Shown: one piece after another, positions 17,962 to 26,602 of the stretch | Position numbering within the stretch: position 1 is the stretch's first letter | Layout: every line of letters starts with the position of its first letter | Source: Bacillota bacterium | Lineage (GTDB): Bacteria > Bacillota > Clostridia > Acetivibrionales > JAEZXR01 | Direction of reading: 5' to 3' | Length of the DNA: 64,000 bases | Assembly: GCA_023419605.1 (NCBI GenBank) | Contig: JAEZXR010000116.1 | Span: forward strand, 1 to 64,000 | Notes under the pieces: model-generated | Databases searched by the model: none | Told to the model about the DNA's origin: nothing | Seen by the model: only the letters and a program-made list of their open reading frames with translations | Translations under genes and position numbers: made by a program

Positions 17962-19581
17962 CAACGTCCCCTCTTCCGGGTCCACGATACATTCCAGTAA
18001 ATATGCTTCCTTTGTAGCCAGCATTCTCTCAATCGCCAGCGGAACCTCCTCATCGGAGGTAATTTTTTCTCCCCGTATGCCATAGGCCTCCGCCAGTTTT
18101 ACAAAGTCCGGGTTTTCCTCCAGAAATACTTGTGAGTATCTGCCCCCGTATTTGTTTTTTTGCAGTTCCCTTACCATTCCCAGGCGGGAATTATTAAATA
18201 TGACGATTTTTACTCCCAGCCGGTTTTGTTTGATGGTGCCCAGCTCCTGCATGGACATCTGAAAGCTTCCGTCTCCTGCGATAGCTACAACCACCCCGTC
18301 ACCCGCTGCAAACTTAGCGCCGACAGCGGCTGGAAGGCCATAGCCCATGGTTCCCATCCCTCCCGAGGTAATAAAGGTTCTGGTTTTTTCTACTTTATAG
18401 TAGTTCGCTGACCATATCTGGTTCTGCCCCACCTCGGTGGTTATCACAGCATCGTCTTCCAATACCTCTGAAAGCGTCGCAAGGAAGTATTTGGGGTTGA
18501 CAGTGTTCCTGCTTCTGCGGATGGGCAGCGGATGATTTCTCTTTGTTTCCAACAAGGTATCCACCCAGCTTTCTACATCCCCCGGCTGGACATTTTCCAG
18601 CAATTCTTCCAGAATCAATTTCACATCGCCTACTACAGGAATTGCCGCTCCTATATTCTTGCCTATTTCAGCCGGATCGATGTCAATATGCACGATCCTT
18701 GCCTTTTTGGCAATCTGTCCCGCCCGGCCCATGGCCCGGTCCCCAACCCTGGCACCCAGGATGATCAATAAATCCGCATTGCTTACGGCATAGTTGGCCG
18801 TATATACTCCATGAGAACCCAGCATTCCCAGGTTCAAGGGATGTTGGGACGGAAGAGAGCCGATCCCCATCAGTGTAGTGACTACCGGTATCCGGCACTG
18901 TTCCGCCAGCTTCAGTAATGCGGAGGAGGCGTTGGCATTGATTACCCCGCCACCTGCACAGATTACAGGCGCCTTGGCCGTTTCCAGCGCCTCTGCGATT
19001 TTCCGTATCTGCATGGGGTGCCCTTTATATACCGGCTTATACCCTTTTATATCAACCTTCTGCGGGTATTTAAAGTTGATCTCCCTATTCTGAACATCTA
19101 TGGGAATATCGATCAAAACCGGCCCAGGCCTCCCTGTCGACGCAATATGAAAAGCTTCCTTGATAACCCGGGGGAGATCTTCAACCTTTTTAACCAGGTA
19201 ACTATGTTTGCAAAAAGGGGAAGTCGCTCCTGTTATATCTGCTTCCTGAAAAACATCCTTCCCGATGTCCTCCAAAGAGACCTGCCCTGTTATAGCGACA
19301 ATGGGTATGGAATCCATATAAGCTGTAGCAATTCCGGTAATAAGGTTTGTAGCTCCCGGTCCCGAGGTAGCTATACAAACCCCGGTACGTCCCGTTACTC
19401 GCGCGTACCCGCTGGCAGCATGGACGGCTCCCTGCTCATGCCGGGTCAGTACGTGCTTAATGCTTGAATCAATGAGAGCATCATAGAAAGGACAAATAGC
19501 AGCCCCGGGATAACCGAACACTATCTCTGTTTTTTCCATCTCCAATGCTTTTATGATGGCTTGCGCACCTGTCAACGTCAT
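17959..19581 (-). CDS. ilvB: Acetolactate synthase, large catalytic subunit
   Basis: 540 residues. ThDP-dependent enzyme with the N-terminal pyrimidine domain (VFGYPGAAICPFYDAL, catalytic Glu in LTRHEQGAVHAASGYAR), a central FAD-type domain and the C-terminal pyrophosphate domain (GDGSFQMSMQELGT...NNSRLGMVRE). Makes acetolactate and acetohydroxybutyrate, the first common step for branched-chain amino acids. A T-box and terminator precede it, so it heads a tRNA-regulated operon. Start ATG 19581 has a TAGGGGGG ribosome site. The protein is a little shorter than many IlvB at the C-terminus, ending EEGTL where the intergenic repeat begins. Confidence 0.97.
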   Translation of the reverse strand: MTLTGAQAIIKALEMEKTEIVFGYPGAAICPFYDALIDSSIKHVLTRHEQGAVHAASGYARVTGRTGVCIATSGPGATNLITGIATAYMDSIPIVAITGQVSLEDIGKDVFQEADITGATSPFCKHSYLVKKVEDLPRVIKEAFHIASTGRPGPVLIDIPIDVQNREINFKYPQKVDIKGYKPVYKGHPMQIRKIAEALETAKAPVICAGGGVINANASSALLKLAEQCRIPVVTTLMGIGSLPSQHPLNLGMLGSHGVYTANYAVSNADLLIILGARVGDRAMGRAGQIAKKARIVHIDIDPAEIGKNIGAAIPVVGDVKLILEELLENVQPGDVESWVDTLLETKRNHPLPIRRSRNTVNPKYFLATLSEVLEDDAVITTEVGQNQIWSANYYKVEKTRTFITSGGMGTMGYGLPAAVGAKFAAGDGVVVAIAGDGSFQMSMQELGTIKQNRLGVKIVIFNNSRLGMVRELQKNKYGGRYSQVFLEENPDFVKLAEAYGIRGEKITSDEEVPLAIERMLATKEAYLLECIVDPEEGTL

Positions 19582-20030
19582 AGCATCCCCCCTATTAAGA
19601 TTAAAAAACCCCTACATCCATGCAAACATACATTTGCAGGGACGTAGGGGTTATATATACTACGTGGTACCACCCTGTTTCAGCACACTGACATCGTGTA
19701 CCCTCAGCGAGCAATTCTCAAATTACTCAAACGATAACGGTGTCACCGTCGGCCTCTACCCTTACAGGCGGCTGTGAAAAAGTGGTTCTGCGGATTTTAC
19801 TACACCGCGTATGGATTCCCACAAGCGGACCCGGAAAGAACCGCCATGTTTTCGCATCCTCCCATATTTTCGACGACGCAGCTCCGGAATGAGATATACA
19901 TGGATCTGATGTATCGGTTCACACCTGCCACCGACTCTCTGAAAGCACCAAAAGCATCTTTTTTCCATCATAGCCTTTGTACTGAGAATATGATTTTACT
20001 TTAACCGCAATAGGTTAAAAGTGTATATTA
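19582..20030 (-). promoter_or_regulatory. T-box leader of the ilv-leu-cimA operon
   Basis: A ~450-nt leader with the conserved T-box AGGGTGGTACCACG (19661-19676), which pairs with the uncharged tRNA acceptor end. It precedes a strong terminator at 19603-19650. The Stem I region (about 19850-19990) shows the usual AGAGAGTCGGTGGCAGGTGT...GAACCG distal-loop elements. The sequence TATATCTCATTCCGG nearby is the likely specifier loop; CTC (Leu) followed by A fits best, ATC (Ile) is the alternative. Uncharged tRNA should favour read-through into ilvB. Confidence 0.92.
19603..19650 (-). terminator. T-box-controlled terminator of ilvB
   Basis: CCCCTACGTCCCTGCAAA and TTTGCATGGATGTAGGGG form a long stem followed by TTTTTT. 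It is the structure that competes with the antiterminator carrying the T-box sequence. Confidence 0.9.
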
Positions 20031-20036
20031 GATAGT

Positions 20037-20065
20037 ATTTTACCAGCCGTTCCGTTTGGTGTCAA
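20037..20065 (-). promoter_or_regulatory. Promoter of the ilv-leu-cimA operon
   Basis: Minus strand: -35 TTGACA (20060-20065), 17 bp, -10 TAAAAT (20037-20042), directly before the T-box leader. Confidence 0.8.
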
Positions 20066-20112
20066 GGAACTTTTTGATTATATTTACCTTGTTTTTTTAC
20101 GCTTTTTTGCTC

Positions 20113-20406
20113 TTAAAGAAATATTTTATTGTTGGTCTTTCCTTCCATCTTTCCGATTCCATAGCCGTAGCAAAAGGCCTGCTGCATGCTCACTACAATA
20201 AGAGCATTTAGAAACTCGCGCTCCTTCTCGTCCAATCCCTTATCCATGGCCAGCATAAAATCCCGGGTTTTATCCCTTGCAATCAGCTTGATGGCTTCCC
20301 GTGTTCCCGTCAATTCCGTTTCCAGTTTTTCTCTGGCCTGCTTCAAGTACTCCCGTATTGTAATTTCAAAGTCTTCACTTTTGGACATTTTGCTTACACT
20401 GCTCAT
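20113..20406 (-). CDS. Small helical protein of unknown function
   Basis: 97 residues, highly charged and predicted helical (EDFEITIREYLKQAREKLE, DEKEREFLNALIVVSMQQAF), ending in a glycine/tyrosine stretch CYGYGIGKMEG. No signal peptide or membrane segment. The start has GGGAGGATGCAGGA upstream. It stands alone between htrA and the ilv promoter on the same strand. I do not recognise a family. Confidence 0.7.
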   Translation of the reverse strand: MSSVSKMSKSEDFEITIREYLKQAREKLETELTGTREAIKLIARDKTRDFMLAMDKGLDEKEREFLNALIVVSMQQAFCYGYGIGKMEGKTNNKIFL

Positions 20407-20531
20407 TCCTGCATCCTCCCTATAGTTCCTTCGAGGTTGAAATAAAAAACTGCTTCAAACAGCTCATTTGAGATTATTGCCACTTAGTGGAATTATATGC
20501 AGATGCATGGAAATTATGGGAATAAAGTCTC

Positions 20532-20620
20532 TTGAAATAAATAACATGGACTATAATTTTGCTATACCCTGCATGGATGCCATGAAGGCCTCGCAAAAAA
20601 GTCCAAGTAATTTATTTCAA
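20532..20620. repeat. MITE-like hairpin element, copy A
   Basis: 89 bp with perfect 11-bp terminal inverted repeats (TTGAAATAAAT / ATTTATTTCAA). Longer pairing continues through ATGGACT / AGTCCA and TTTTGC / GCAAAA. The centre carries the family signature TTGCTATACCCTGCATGG. It ends 10 bp before the htrA stop codon region. Other copies: 21905-22003, 28217-28313, 32628-32826, 38779-38864. Confidence 0.8.
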
Positions 20621-20630
20621 ACGACAAACT

Positions 20631-21818
20631 TTATCGCGTCAACAGCCCATCCCGAGCCTTTGCCGCGAGGGTAATAGGAGTCGTCAGCGCCTTTCCTTCC
20701 CTGACATGGGTAAAGGTGATGGTGTCACCGGGACTCTTTGTGTACATATAGGTTCGCAGCTGCATCATGGTATGAATGTCGTTTCCATCCACCTGGGTAA
20801 TAACGCATCCAACCCGGATGCCGGCATTATACGCAGGGCCTCCTTCATCGACATTGGACACATAGATGCCCTTATCAAAATTAAGGTTACCATCGATATA
20901 AGGAATTACTTCCCGGTCATAGGCGAAAACGCCAAGGTACGGCTCGTTGAAATCCCCTTTTGCGTCCAATTGCTGTATAATGGGGATGGCTACATTAATG
21001 GGGACTGCGAAACCAATCGCCTCCGCGCTGGTTACTTTTATCGTATTGATTCCTACTACCTGCCCTTTTAAATTCAGCAAGGGGCCGCCGCTATTTCCGG
21101 GGTTTATGCTTGCATCCGTCTGGATCAAGTCTTCCATGAAGTTCGGACCTGATTCCGTATCAATCTTGATGGTTCTGTTCAGCGCACTGATAATACCGGA
21201 TGTAACGGTTCTTTGGAACTGGAGTCCCAGAGGATTTCCGATAGCTACTGCGGTCTCTCCCACCTGAATGCTGTTGGAGTCCCCCAGGGGTATTGTCGTA
21301 AGATTGGGCAGATTGATCTTCACCACCGCCAGATCCAATACCGGTTCAGACCATACGGTCACCCCATCTACATTTCTGCCATCGGAGAGAGATACAATAA
21401 TTCTTTTACTTTTGCCTCCCGCCACATGGTGGTTAGTTATAATATAACCCTTGGAGCTAACGATGGCACCGGACCCCACGCCCCATTTCTCCGCAGCATT
21501 TTTATCGAAGATGGAGCCTCCATCCACTTTAAGTACCGATATCCCCACCACGCCGGGCGTTGCCGATTTGGCTACGGCTGCAATGGGTGAAGTCGGTACC
21601 TGAGTTTCTGTCTCAGTCGCCACCTGCGTAGTTTTTGGCGCCTCCTGCTGTACTTGAAGCTGCTGCGGTTGGGGCTGGGGCTGTTGCGGCGTCCTGGGAG
21701 CTGTCCGTGTAAAGTAGCCCGGCAGCACCATTAATCCGATTAAGCCCAGGGCTACGACTCCCAGAAATGCAGCTGCTATCCCTCTTAAAAATCTTCGCCT
21801 GCTTTTTTGTTCAAACAT
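20631..21818 (-). CDS. htrA: HtrA/DegP-type membrane-anchored serine protease
   Basis: 395 residues. A basic N-terminus and one transmembrane helix (~12-32) are followed by a Pro/Gln-rich linker, a trypsin-like protease domain and a C-terminal PDZ domain. The catalytic triad is visible as ITNHHVAGG (His), VLDLAVVKI (Asp) and NPGNSGGPLLN (Ser). The PDZ carries YLGVFAYD... and GGPAYNAGIRVG. It degrades or refolds damaged exported proteins outside the membrane. It is flanked on both sides by MITE-like elements (copies A and B). Confidence 0.95.
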   Translation of the reverse strand: MFEQKSRRRFLRGIAAAFLGVVALGLIGLMVLPGYFTRTAPRTPQQPQPQPQQLQVQQEAPKTTQVATETETQVPTSPIAAVAKSATPGVVGISVLKVDGGSIFDKNAAEKWGVGSGAIVSSKGYIITNHHVAGGKSKRIIVSLSDGRNVDGVTVWSEPVLDLAVVKINLPNLTTIPLGDSNSIQVGETAVAIGNPLGLQFQRTVTSGIISALNRTIKIDTESGPNFMEDLIQTDASINPGNSGGPLLNLKGQVVGINTIKVTSAEAIGFAVPINVAIPIIQQLDAKGDFNEPYLGVFAYDREVIPYIDGNLNFDKGIYVSNVDEGGPAYNAGIRVGCVITQVDGNDIHTMMQLRTYMYTKSPGDTITFTHVREGKALTTPITLAAKARDGLLTR

Positions 21819-21904
21819 TTTATCATCCTTTACTATTCATTGTGATGAAAGATGAGTGATGGAGGATGAATCCAAAATCCACATACACTCATTCTTCATT
21901 TTAA

Positions 21905-22003
21905 GGTACAGCGGAATATTACTTCCGCTTTTGTGCTATACCCTTCATGGCATCCATGCAGGGTATAGCACAATGATAGCGGAAGTTTTATTTTCGCCAA
22001 TCC
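21905..22003. repeat. MITE-like hairpin element, copy B
   Basis: 99 bp. The arms TATTACTTCCGCTTTTGTGC and GCACAATGATAGCGGAAGTT, plus CTATACCCT / AGGGTATAG, make almost the whole element one hairpin around CATGGCATCCATG. Read on the minus strand it carries the family signature CTATACCCTGCATGGATGCC. It lies between DUF951 and htrA. Confidence 0.8.
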
Positions 22004-22116
22004 TAATTCCTGTTACATCCTGCGATGTATTTCAATTTTATTATGCCAACCAATGAAGTAAAGAATTCACGGACAAAGCAACAAACGATACTTTCAAAGC
22101 CGCTTCCATCCGCAGC

Positions 22117-22142
22117 AAAAAAGCCCATGAGATCATGGGCTT
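22117..22142 (-). terminator. Terminator overlapping the DUF951 stop
   Basis: Minus strand AAGCCCATGATCTCATGGGCTT then TTTTGC. The TGA stop of the DUF951 gene lies in the 5' arm. Confidence 0.85.
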
Positions 22143-22345
22143 TGAGGCTCTTGCGGCAAATTTGACTTAATTATCTTTTTTACATTTTTCTCGAACTTCG
22201 GTCTGGGAAGCATGACCTGATGGTCACAACCGAGGCAGCGAATCCGGAAGTCCGCTCCGGTCCGTGTGACTTCCCATTGCTTGCTTCCACAGGGATGGGC
22301 CTTTTTCATTTCCACAATATCTCCCAGGGCAAATCTGTCAGCCAA
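22133..22345 (-). CDS. DUF951 family protein
   Basis: 70 residues beginning ADRFALGDIVEMKKAHPCGS and containing RIRCLGCDHQVMLPR, the two halves of this small firmicute family; the CGS and CLGC cysteines suggest a metal knuckle. The frame is open to 22474, but the family start coincides with TTG at 22345, 7 nt after AAGGAGG. It overlaps the end of mscS by 8 nt, so translation is coupled. The mscS-DUF951 pair is common in Clostridia. Function unknown; nucleic-acid binding has been suggested only by composition. Confidence 0.88.
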   Translation of the reverse strand: MADRFALGDIVEMKKAHPCGSKQWEVTRTGADFRIRCLGCDHQVMLPRPKFEKNVKKIIKSNLPQEPQSP

Positions 22346-23216
22346 TCCTACCGCCTCCTTCCCCGTACTGCCGATCACCGATGATTTTCTGTTTTTCAAA
22401 GAATTCGATACCCGCTGCGTCAAATTCTTCCTTGATACGTTTGCGTATTCTTCTTTCAACGGGCCAATGCTCATTGGGTAAAGCTTTTGCAGTAATTCTA
22501 AGATTCAGGTTTTCCTTTCCAAGCTCTGTGATACCGAGAACCTTAGGCGCTTCCACAAGGGTTTCGAATTCTTCCGCAACCTCATCGCAAATCTTCTGCG
22601 CAAGCTCAATGGCATGGTCCACATTGGCGCTATAGGCTACCGGAACATCAACGATGACCGCCTTGTTACCCCGTACATGGTTTGTAATCTTTTTAATTTC
22701 CCCGTTGGGTATAATGTGCAGGTCCCCGTTGAAATTCCGGACCTTTGTAACCCGAAGCTCCATTTCCTCCACGGTTCCCGTCATATTTTCTATGGTTACG
22801 GTATCACCCACCACATACTGATTTTCCATGATGATAAAAAAGCCCGAAATTACATCCTTTATAAGGCTTTGAGCTCCAAATCCAAGAGCAATTCCTCCTA
22901 TGCCGGCTGCCGTCATCACAGACTGAAGGTTGAAAACATTCGTCAGCTTTGTTAAAATGGCGACACCTGCCATGATATAGATCGCATATCGAAAGATGCT
23001 TACCGACAAGGTTGACATGGTAGCAATCCTTTTATCATCCAACCTGTAGCGGAAGGATTTCTGTTTATCGAAAAACTTGCGTATAAGAAAGTTTCCAAAC
23101 CGGACAATAAGTACTGCGAATATGAAAATAAGTACAATCTGCACAATCGCTACAGCGGGCGTATACAGGATATCTAGCCGGTCTTGAAGCGCTTTGATAG
23201 TTTCTGTTATATTCAT
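22338..23216 (-). CDS. mscS: Small-conductance mechanosensitive channel
   Basis: 292 residues from ATG 23216 (GGAG 6 nt upstream; a GTG three bases earlier is possible). Three transmembrane segments: ~20-42, ~68-90 and the pore helix with GIGGIALGFGAQSLIKDVISG, the glycine/alanine zipper of MscS. The cytoplasmic beta domain begins at FFIIMENQYVVGDTV and ends in the mixed alpha/beta cage. Opens on membrane tension to release solutes on osmotic downshift. Shares 8 nt with the following DUF951 gene. Confidence 0.95.
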   Translation of the reverse strand: MNITETIKALQDRLDILYTPAVAIVQIVLIFIFAVLIVRFGNFLIRKFFDKQKSFRYRLDDKRIATMSTLSVSIFRYAIYIMAGVAILTKLTNVFNLQSVMTAAGIGGIALGFGAQSLIKDVISGFFIIMENQYVVGDTVTIENMTGTVEEMELRVTKVRNFNGDLHIIPNGEIKKITNHVRGNKAVIVDVPVAYSANVDHAIELAQKICDEVAEEFETLVEAPKVLGITELGKENLNLRITAKALPNEHWPVERRIRKRIKEEFDAAGIEFFEKQKIIGDRQYGEGGGRIG

Positions 23217-23330
23217 CACTGTCTCCTTACCATTGATTTGTTTTTATTTTAGCATATCCGCACTGAAGTCTCAACCCCTCAAAGAGCACCACCAATGCCT
23301 TTTCCAGGCGTTTCGATCCCACAGTTCCTT

Positions 23331-24053
23331 TTACTCTCCTTTCCTGCAATATCCTACAAAATCCAAAAACATGGCAAGCAGCTCGGAGTTTTGCTCCCAC
23401 ATGGTCTCAGGATGCCACTGCACACCGACGATGTATCTGTCATCGGAACTCTCAATGGCTTCAACGATACCATCTGCCGTCTTCGCCGCGATCCGGAAAC
23501 CCGGCGCAACGGCCTTCACCGCTTGATGATGAAAGGAGTTTACCCTGGCAGGGTTGGCGGAAAACCAGGACCTGGCTCTGGAACCTTCCTCCAGGTGAAT
23601 ATCATGAATCGGATACCAGAAAGGTGCATCCTGAGAATGCTTTTCGACCGGTTCCGCCTTGTACTGCGATGGAATATCCTGATAAAGGGTTCCGCCGAAA
23701 GCCACATTGATCAGTTGGGCACCTCTACAGATTCCCAGGATGGGTTTCCCAAGCTCTGCGGCTTTCCTTGCAAGGTGCATTTCCATGATATCCCTTACGG
23801 GAGAGATATCCCCATTAACCGCCAGGTTGGTTTCCCCATACAACCTGGCATCCAGGTCCGGCCCGCCCGAAAGAAGAATTCCATCAAACCGGGGAAGCAA
23901 TTCATCCACAACCTCCAACTGCTCCATGGCCGGAATCACTACCGGCAATCCTCCTGCTTGTATAATGGCTTTATAATAGCCTGCTTTTAAAAAGGAAAAA
24001 TTCTTGTCGTAGTCAAAACTGCAGCTGATCCCTATTACCGGTTTCCTTCCCAT
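23331..24053 (-). CDS. Class I glutamine amidotransferase, gamma-Glu-GABA hydrolase-like (peptidase C26)
   Basis: 240 residues from ATG 24053, with GGAGGGGAATTT upstream. A frame from 24137 adds 28 residues translated from the repeat at 24086-24212 and is rejected. The amidotransferase triad is present: nucleophile in PILGICRGAQLINV (~112) and the His-Glu pair in GVQWHPETMW. The family hydrolyses gamma-glutamyl amides such as gamma-Glu-GABA in polyamine breakdown. No other put genes are nearby, so the substrate is uncertain. Confidence 0.9.
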   Translation of the reverse strand: MGRKPVIGISCSFDYDKNFSFLKAGYYKAIIQAGGLPVVIPAMEQLEVVDELLPRFDGILLSGGPDLDARLYGETNLAVNGDISPVRDIMEMHLARKAAELGKPILGICRGAQLINVAFGGTLYQDIPSQYKAEPVEKHSQDAPFWYPIHDIHLEEGSRARSWFSANPARVNSFHHQAVKAVAPGFRIAAKTADGIVEAIESSDDRYIVGVQWHPETMWEQNSELLAMFLDFVGYCRKGE

Positions 24054-24085
24054 AAATTCCCCTCCAAAATTCTGCTTTCTCGCTA

Positions 24086-24212
24086 GAACAAAGGTGGCTT
24101 TGCCACTTTTGTTTGCGCATGTGCCTTTCCGAAGCATGAGGAAAAGCTGGCATGCGCATAAATTTAATGTTTTTTATTGTCTGAGAAAGAGAACTTTCTA
24201 GACAATAAAAAA
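24086..24212. repeat. 127-bp three-hairpin repeat, copy 1
   Basis: Almost identical to 30719-30847. It contains three hairpins in a row: ACAAAGGTGGC/GCCACTTTTGT, GCGCATG...CATGCGC, and ATTGTCT...AGACAAT with A/T runs on both sides. It fills the gap between the ANTAR gene and the amidotransferase. On the minus strand an ATG within it opens a 17-residue frame (MLRKGTCANK...) in both copies. Confidence 0.85.
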
Positions 24213-24237
24213 AGATATTGCATATATACAACATCTC

Positions 24238-24813
24238 TTATATATCATACGCCAATATGATGGCTTTGGCAATCTCTTTCATAGGAATTCCCCTGTCCAT
24301 GCTTTGCTTCTGAATCCGCTTGAAGGCTTCAGCCTCCGAAAGGTTTAGGTGCCGCATGAGAAGGCCTTTTGCTTTCTCCACTTCCTTTCGCGTGTCAATG
24401 GTGTTTCTTAATTCCTCTATCTCTTTTTCCAATTGCCTTATCCTTCTCTTGCTCTTGGACATCAGTTCGATGGAATTTAAAAGAAGTTGTTTATTTAAAG
24501 GTTTTTCAAGGCATACAAAGCCATAATCCGCCTTTATACCCCCAACAAACCCAAGCTGCGCTGTATTTGCAACGAGGATTACATCACAGAGTTTATCTTC
24601 CACAGCCACCCTTGCTACATCGTACCCATTCATAGATGTCAGGCCATAGTCGATAATCAGCAGATCCGGTCGAAGCGCATTGAGTTTCCGTAAACATTCA
24701 TGTCCATCCGCCGCCTGATCTGCAACAATATATCCATTTTCCGTCAAAAACGCCTTCACTTTGGCATTTGACGCATCATTCCCCATGGCTACCACTATTC
24801 TTGACAACTCCAT
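24238..24813 (-). CDS. Response regulator with ANTAR RNA-binding domain
   Basis: 191 residues from ATG 24813 (TTGGAG upstream). A receiver domain (~1-115) has the phosphoacceptor in LLIIDYGLTSMNG (Asp) and a late lysine in CLEKPLNK. A coiled coil (~125-140) leads to the ANTAR domain VEKAKGLLMRHLNLSEAEAFKRIQKQSMD. ANTAR proteins bind paired-hairpin RNA and prevent termination. It follows glnA by 131 nt on the same strand; in clostridia such a regulator beside glnA (NitR-like) is linked to nitrogen control. No sensor kinase is adjacent. Confidence 0.93.
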   Translation of the reverse strand: MELSRIVVAMGNDASNAKVKAFLTENGYIVADQAADGHECLRKLNALRPDLLIIDYGLTSMNGYDVARVAVEDKLCDVILVANTAQLGFVGGIKADYGFVCLEKPLNKQLLLNSIELMSKSKRRIRQLEKEIEELRNTIDTRKEVEKAKGLLMRHLNLSEAEAFKRIQKQSMDRGIPMKEIAKAIILAYDI

Positions 24814-24944
24814 GACAACACTCCAATTCATAAGAATAAAAACAATTCAAGTCACTCCAGAGCAATCCCTAAACGACACCGTAATACAGCACAGCCGAAC
24901 CCTGGGGGTTCGGCCGCACCATTGCCGCACTATCTATCCTATTA

Positions 24945-26279
24945 TTAATACTTGGTTAAATATTCATCCACTTCCCACTGTGTTACCTTCGTCTTATATT
25001 CATTCCACTCTTCCGTCTTTGCCTCAATGTACTTCTCAAAGATATGAGCCCCCAAGACTTCTTTTATAAACTCACTATTTTTCATTTCAATAACCGCTTC
25101 TTCCAGACTGGCAGGCAGTGAACCGATGCCCTCGAGGCTTCTTTCCTCTTCCGACATCTCGTAGATGTTCTTTTCCGTAGCCTGCGGCGGCTGAATCTTG
25201 TTCTTGATACCATCCAATCCGGCAGACAATATGGCTGCAAGGGCCAAATACGGATTGCAGCTGGGATCCGGATTTCTTAATTCAACCCGTGTGGAAGCGC
25301 CCCTGGCAGCAGGAATTCGGATCAACGGACTCCTGTTTCTATTAGACCAGGCAACATATACAGGTGCCTCATATCCGGGTACAAGCCTCTTATAGGAGTT
25401 GACCAACGGGTTGGTGATGGCAGCGATGGAACGTATGTGCTTGATGAGCCCGCCAATAAACCAGTAAGCCTCCTGGCTCAACTGCAAAGGATCATTTTCA
25501 TCATAGAAGGTATTCTCTCCATTACGGAACAGTGAGACATTGATATGCATACCGGAACCGGCAATGCCAAATACAGGCTTTGGCATAAAGGTTGCATGGA
25601 GTCCATGCCGCTGTGCAATGGTTTTTACCACCAATTTGAAAGTAAGGATGCTGTCTGCACTTGACAGCGCATCGCGGTATTTAAAATCGATCTCATGCTG
25701 TCCCGGTGCAACCTCGTGATGGGAGGCCTCGATCTCAAAGCCCATCTCCTCCAGTGCCAGGCACATGTCCCTTCTCGCATTTTCTCCCAGATCTACAGGA
25801 CCGAGGTCAAAATATCCTGCATTGTCGTGAGTCTTTGTGGTGGGATTCCCTTCACTGTCCGTAAGGAAAAGGAAAAACTCGCATTCCGGTCCGACATTGA
25901 AGGAGTCATACCCCATATCTCCTGCCTTTTTCAGTGCTTTCTTCAAAGCATACCGAGGATCTCCTTCAAAAGGAGTTCCATCCGGATTATACACATCGCA
26001 GATCAATCTTGCAACCTTCCCAGCCTGGGGCCTCCAGGGGAATATAGCAAAGGAATTCGGGTCAGGACGCAGATACATGTCGGATTCTTCGATTCTTACG
26101 AAACCTTCGATGGAAGAGCCATCAAACATACATTTGTTATCCAAGGCCTTTTCCAGTTGTTCCACCGTAATGGCAACATTTTTTAATATGCCGAATATGT
26201 CCGTAAATTGCAATCGGACAAATTTGACATCTTGTTCCTTTGCGATTCTCAATATATCTTCCCTTGTGTAGCTTTGCAT
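24945..26279 (-). CDS. glnA: Glutamine synthetase, type I
   Basis: 444 residues, the short GSI-alpha form without the adenylylation loop tyrosine region of enteric enzymes. Beta-grasp domain with FVRLQFTDIFG and MFDGSSIEGFVRIEESDM; catalytic domain with GPECEFFLF, NAGYFDLGPVD, EVAPGQHEIDFKY (ammonia/glutamate site), the MPKP ATP-site region (FMPKPVFGIAGSGMH) and NRNRSPLIRIP. Makes glutamine from glutamate, ammonia and ATP. It is preceded by a structured leader and followed by the ANTAR regulator, pointing to RNA-level control. Confidence 0.97.
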   Translation of the reverse strand: MQSYTREDILRIAKEQDVKFVRLQFTDIFGILKNVAITVEQLEKALDNKCMFDGSSIEGFVRIEESDMYLRPDPNSFAIFPWRPQAGKVARLICDVYNPDGTPFEGDPRYALKKALKKAGDMGYDSFNVGPECEFFLFLTDSEGNPTTKTHDNAGYFDLGPVDLGENARRDMCLALEEMGFEIEASHHEVAPGQHEIDFKYRDALSSADSILTFKLVVKTIAQRHGLHATFMPKPVFGIAGSGMHINVSLFRNGENTFYDENDPLQLSQEAYWFIGGLIKHIRSIAAITNPLVNSYKRLVPGYEAPVYVAWSNRNRSPLIRIPAARGASTRVELRNPDPSCNPYLALAAILSAGLDGIKNKIQPPQATEKNIYEMSEEERSLEGIGSLPASLEEAVIEMKNSEFIKEVLGAHIFEKYIEAKTEEWNEYKTKVTQWEVDEYLTKY

Positions 26280-26379
26280 TAAAAAACACTCCTTTTTACT
26301 ATAGAAGGTGCAAAAACTTTCATACCCCTTGTTTTATGCGCTTCTATCTTTTTTTATTATCATTACAAAATTCAAATAT

Positions 26380-26500
26380 GCCCTCTGGAAAGTTATTCTT
26401 AGATTTTTATACTATTCGTATACCAAAAAAGCGCACCCAGTACAGGTCCATCAACCCGAAAGGGGAACGCCGTCGTCCCTTAGCTATTTATATTCATTTA
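26380..26500 (-). promoter_or_regulatory. Structured glnA leader with possible attenuator
   Basis: The transcript start region contains AAGGGAC-GACGGC-GTTCCCCTT, a stem with a six-base loop. It is followed by small hairpins CCC/GGG and GGTT/GACC, then GGGTGCGC and TTTTTT. The last part can pair back to GCGTTCCC of the first hairpin, giving a terminator-like stem. Two neighbouring hairpins ending in a T-run is the general layout of ANTAR targets. However, the first loop starts with G, not the expected A, so the match is incomplete. Confidence 0.4.
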
Positions 26501-26508
26501 ATAGTACA

Positions 26509-26536
26509 ATTATAGCATACTGCGTCGTTTTGGCAA
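26509..26536 (-). promoter_or_regulatory. Promoter of glnA
   Basis: Minus strand: -35 TTGCCA (26531-26536), 16 bp, -10 TATAAT (26509-26514). The leader to glnA is about 220 nt. Confidence 0.75.
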
Positions 26537-26560
26537 TAGTTTTTTCTTTCCGCTAAATAG

Positions 26561-26584
26561 AAAATGCAGGGCTTGCGCCCTGCA
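26561..26584 (-). terminator. Terminator of the rubredoxin gene
   Basis: Minus strand TGCAGGGCGCAAGCCCTGCA followed by TTTTCTATTT. Confidence 0.85.
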
Positions 26585-26602
26585 CACGTACATTTACAAA
26601 CT

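Noticed and set aside
26380..26500. Glutamine riboswitch (glnA RNA motif) in front of glnA
   Set aside because: Only short fragments (CGTTC, GGAC) resemble the motif; the GGACGGAAGTAGG core is missing.
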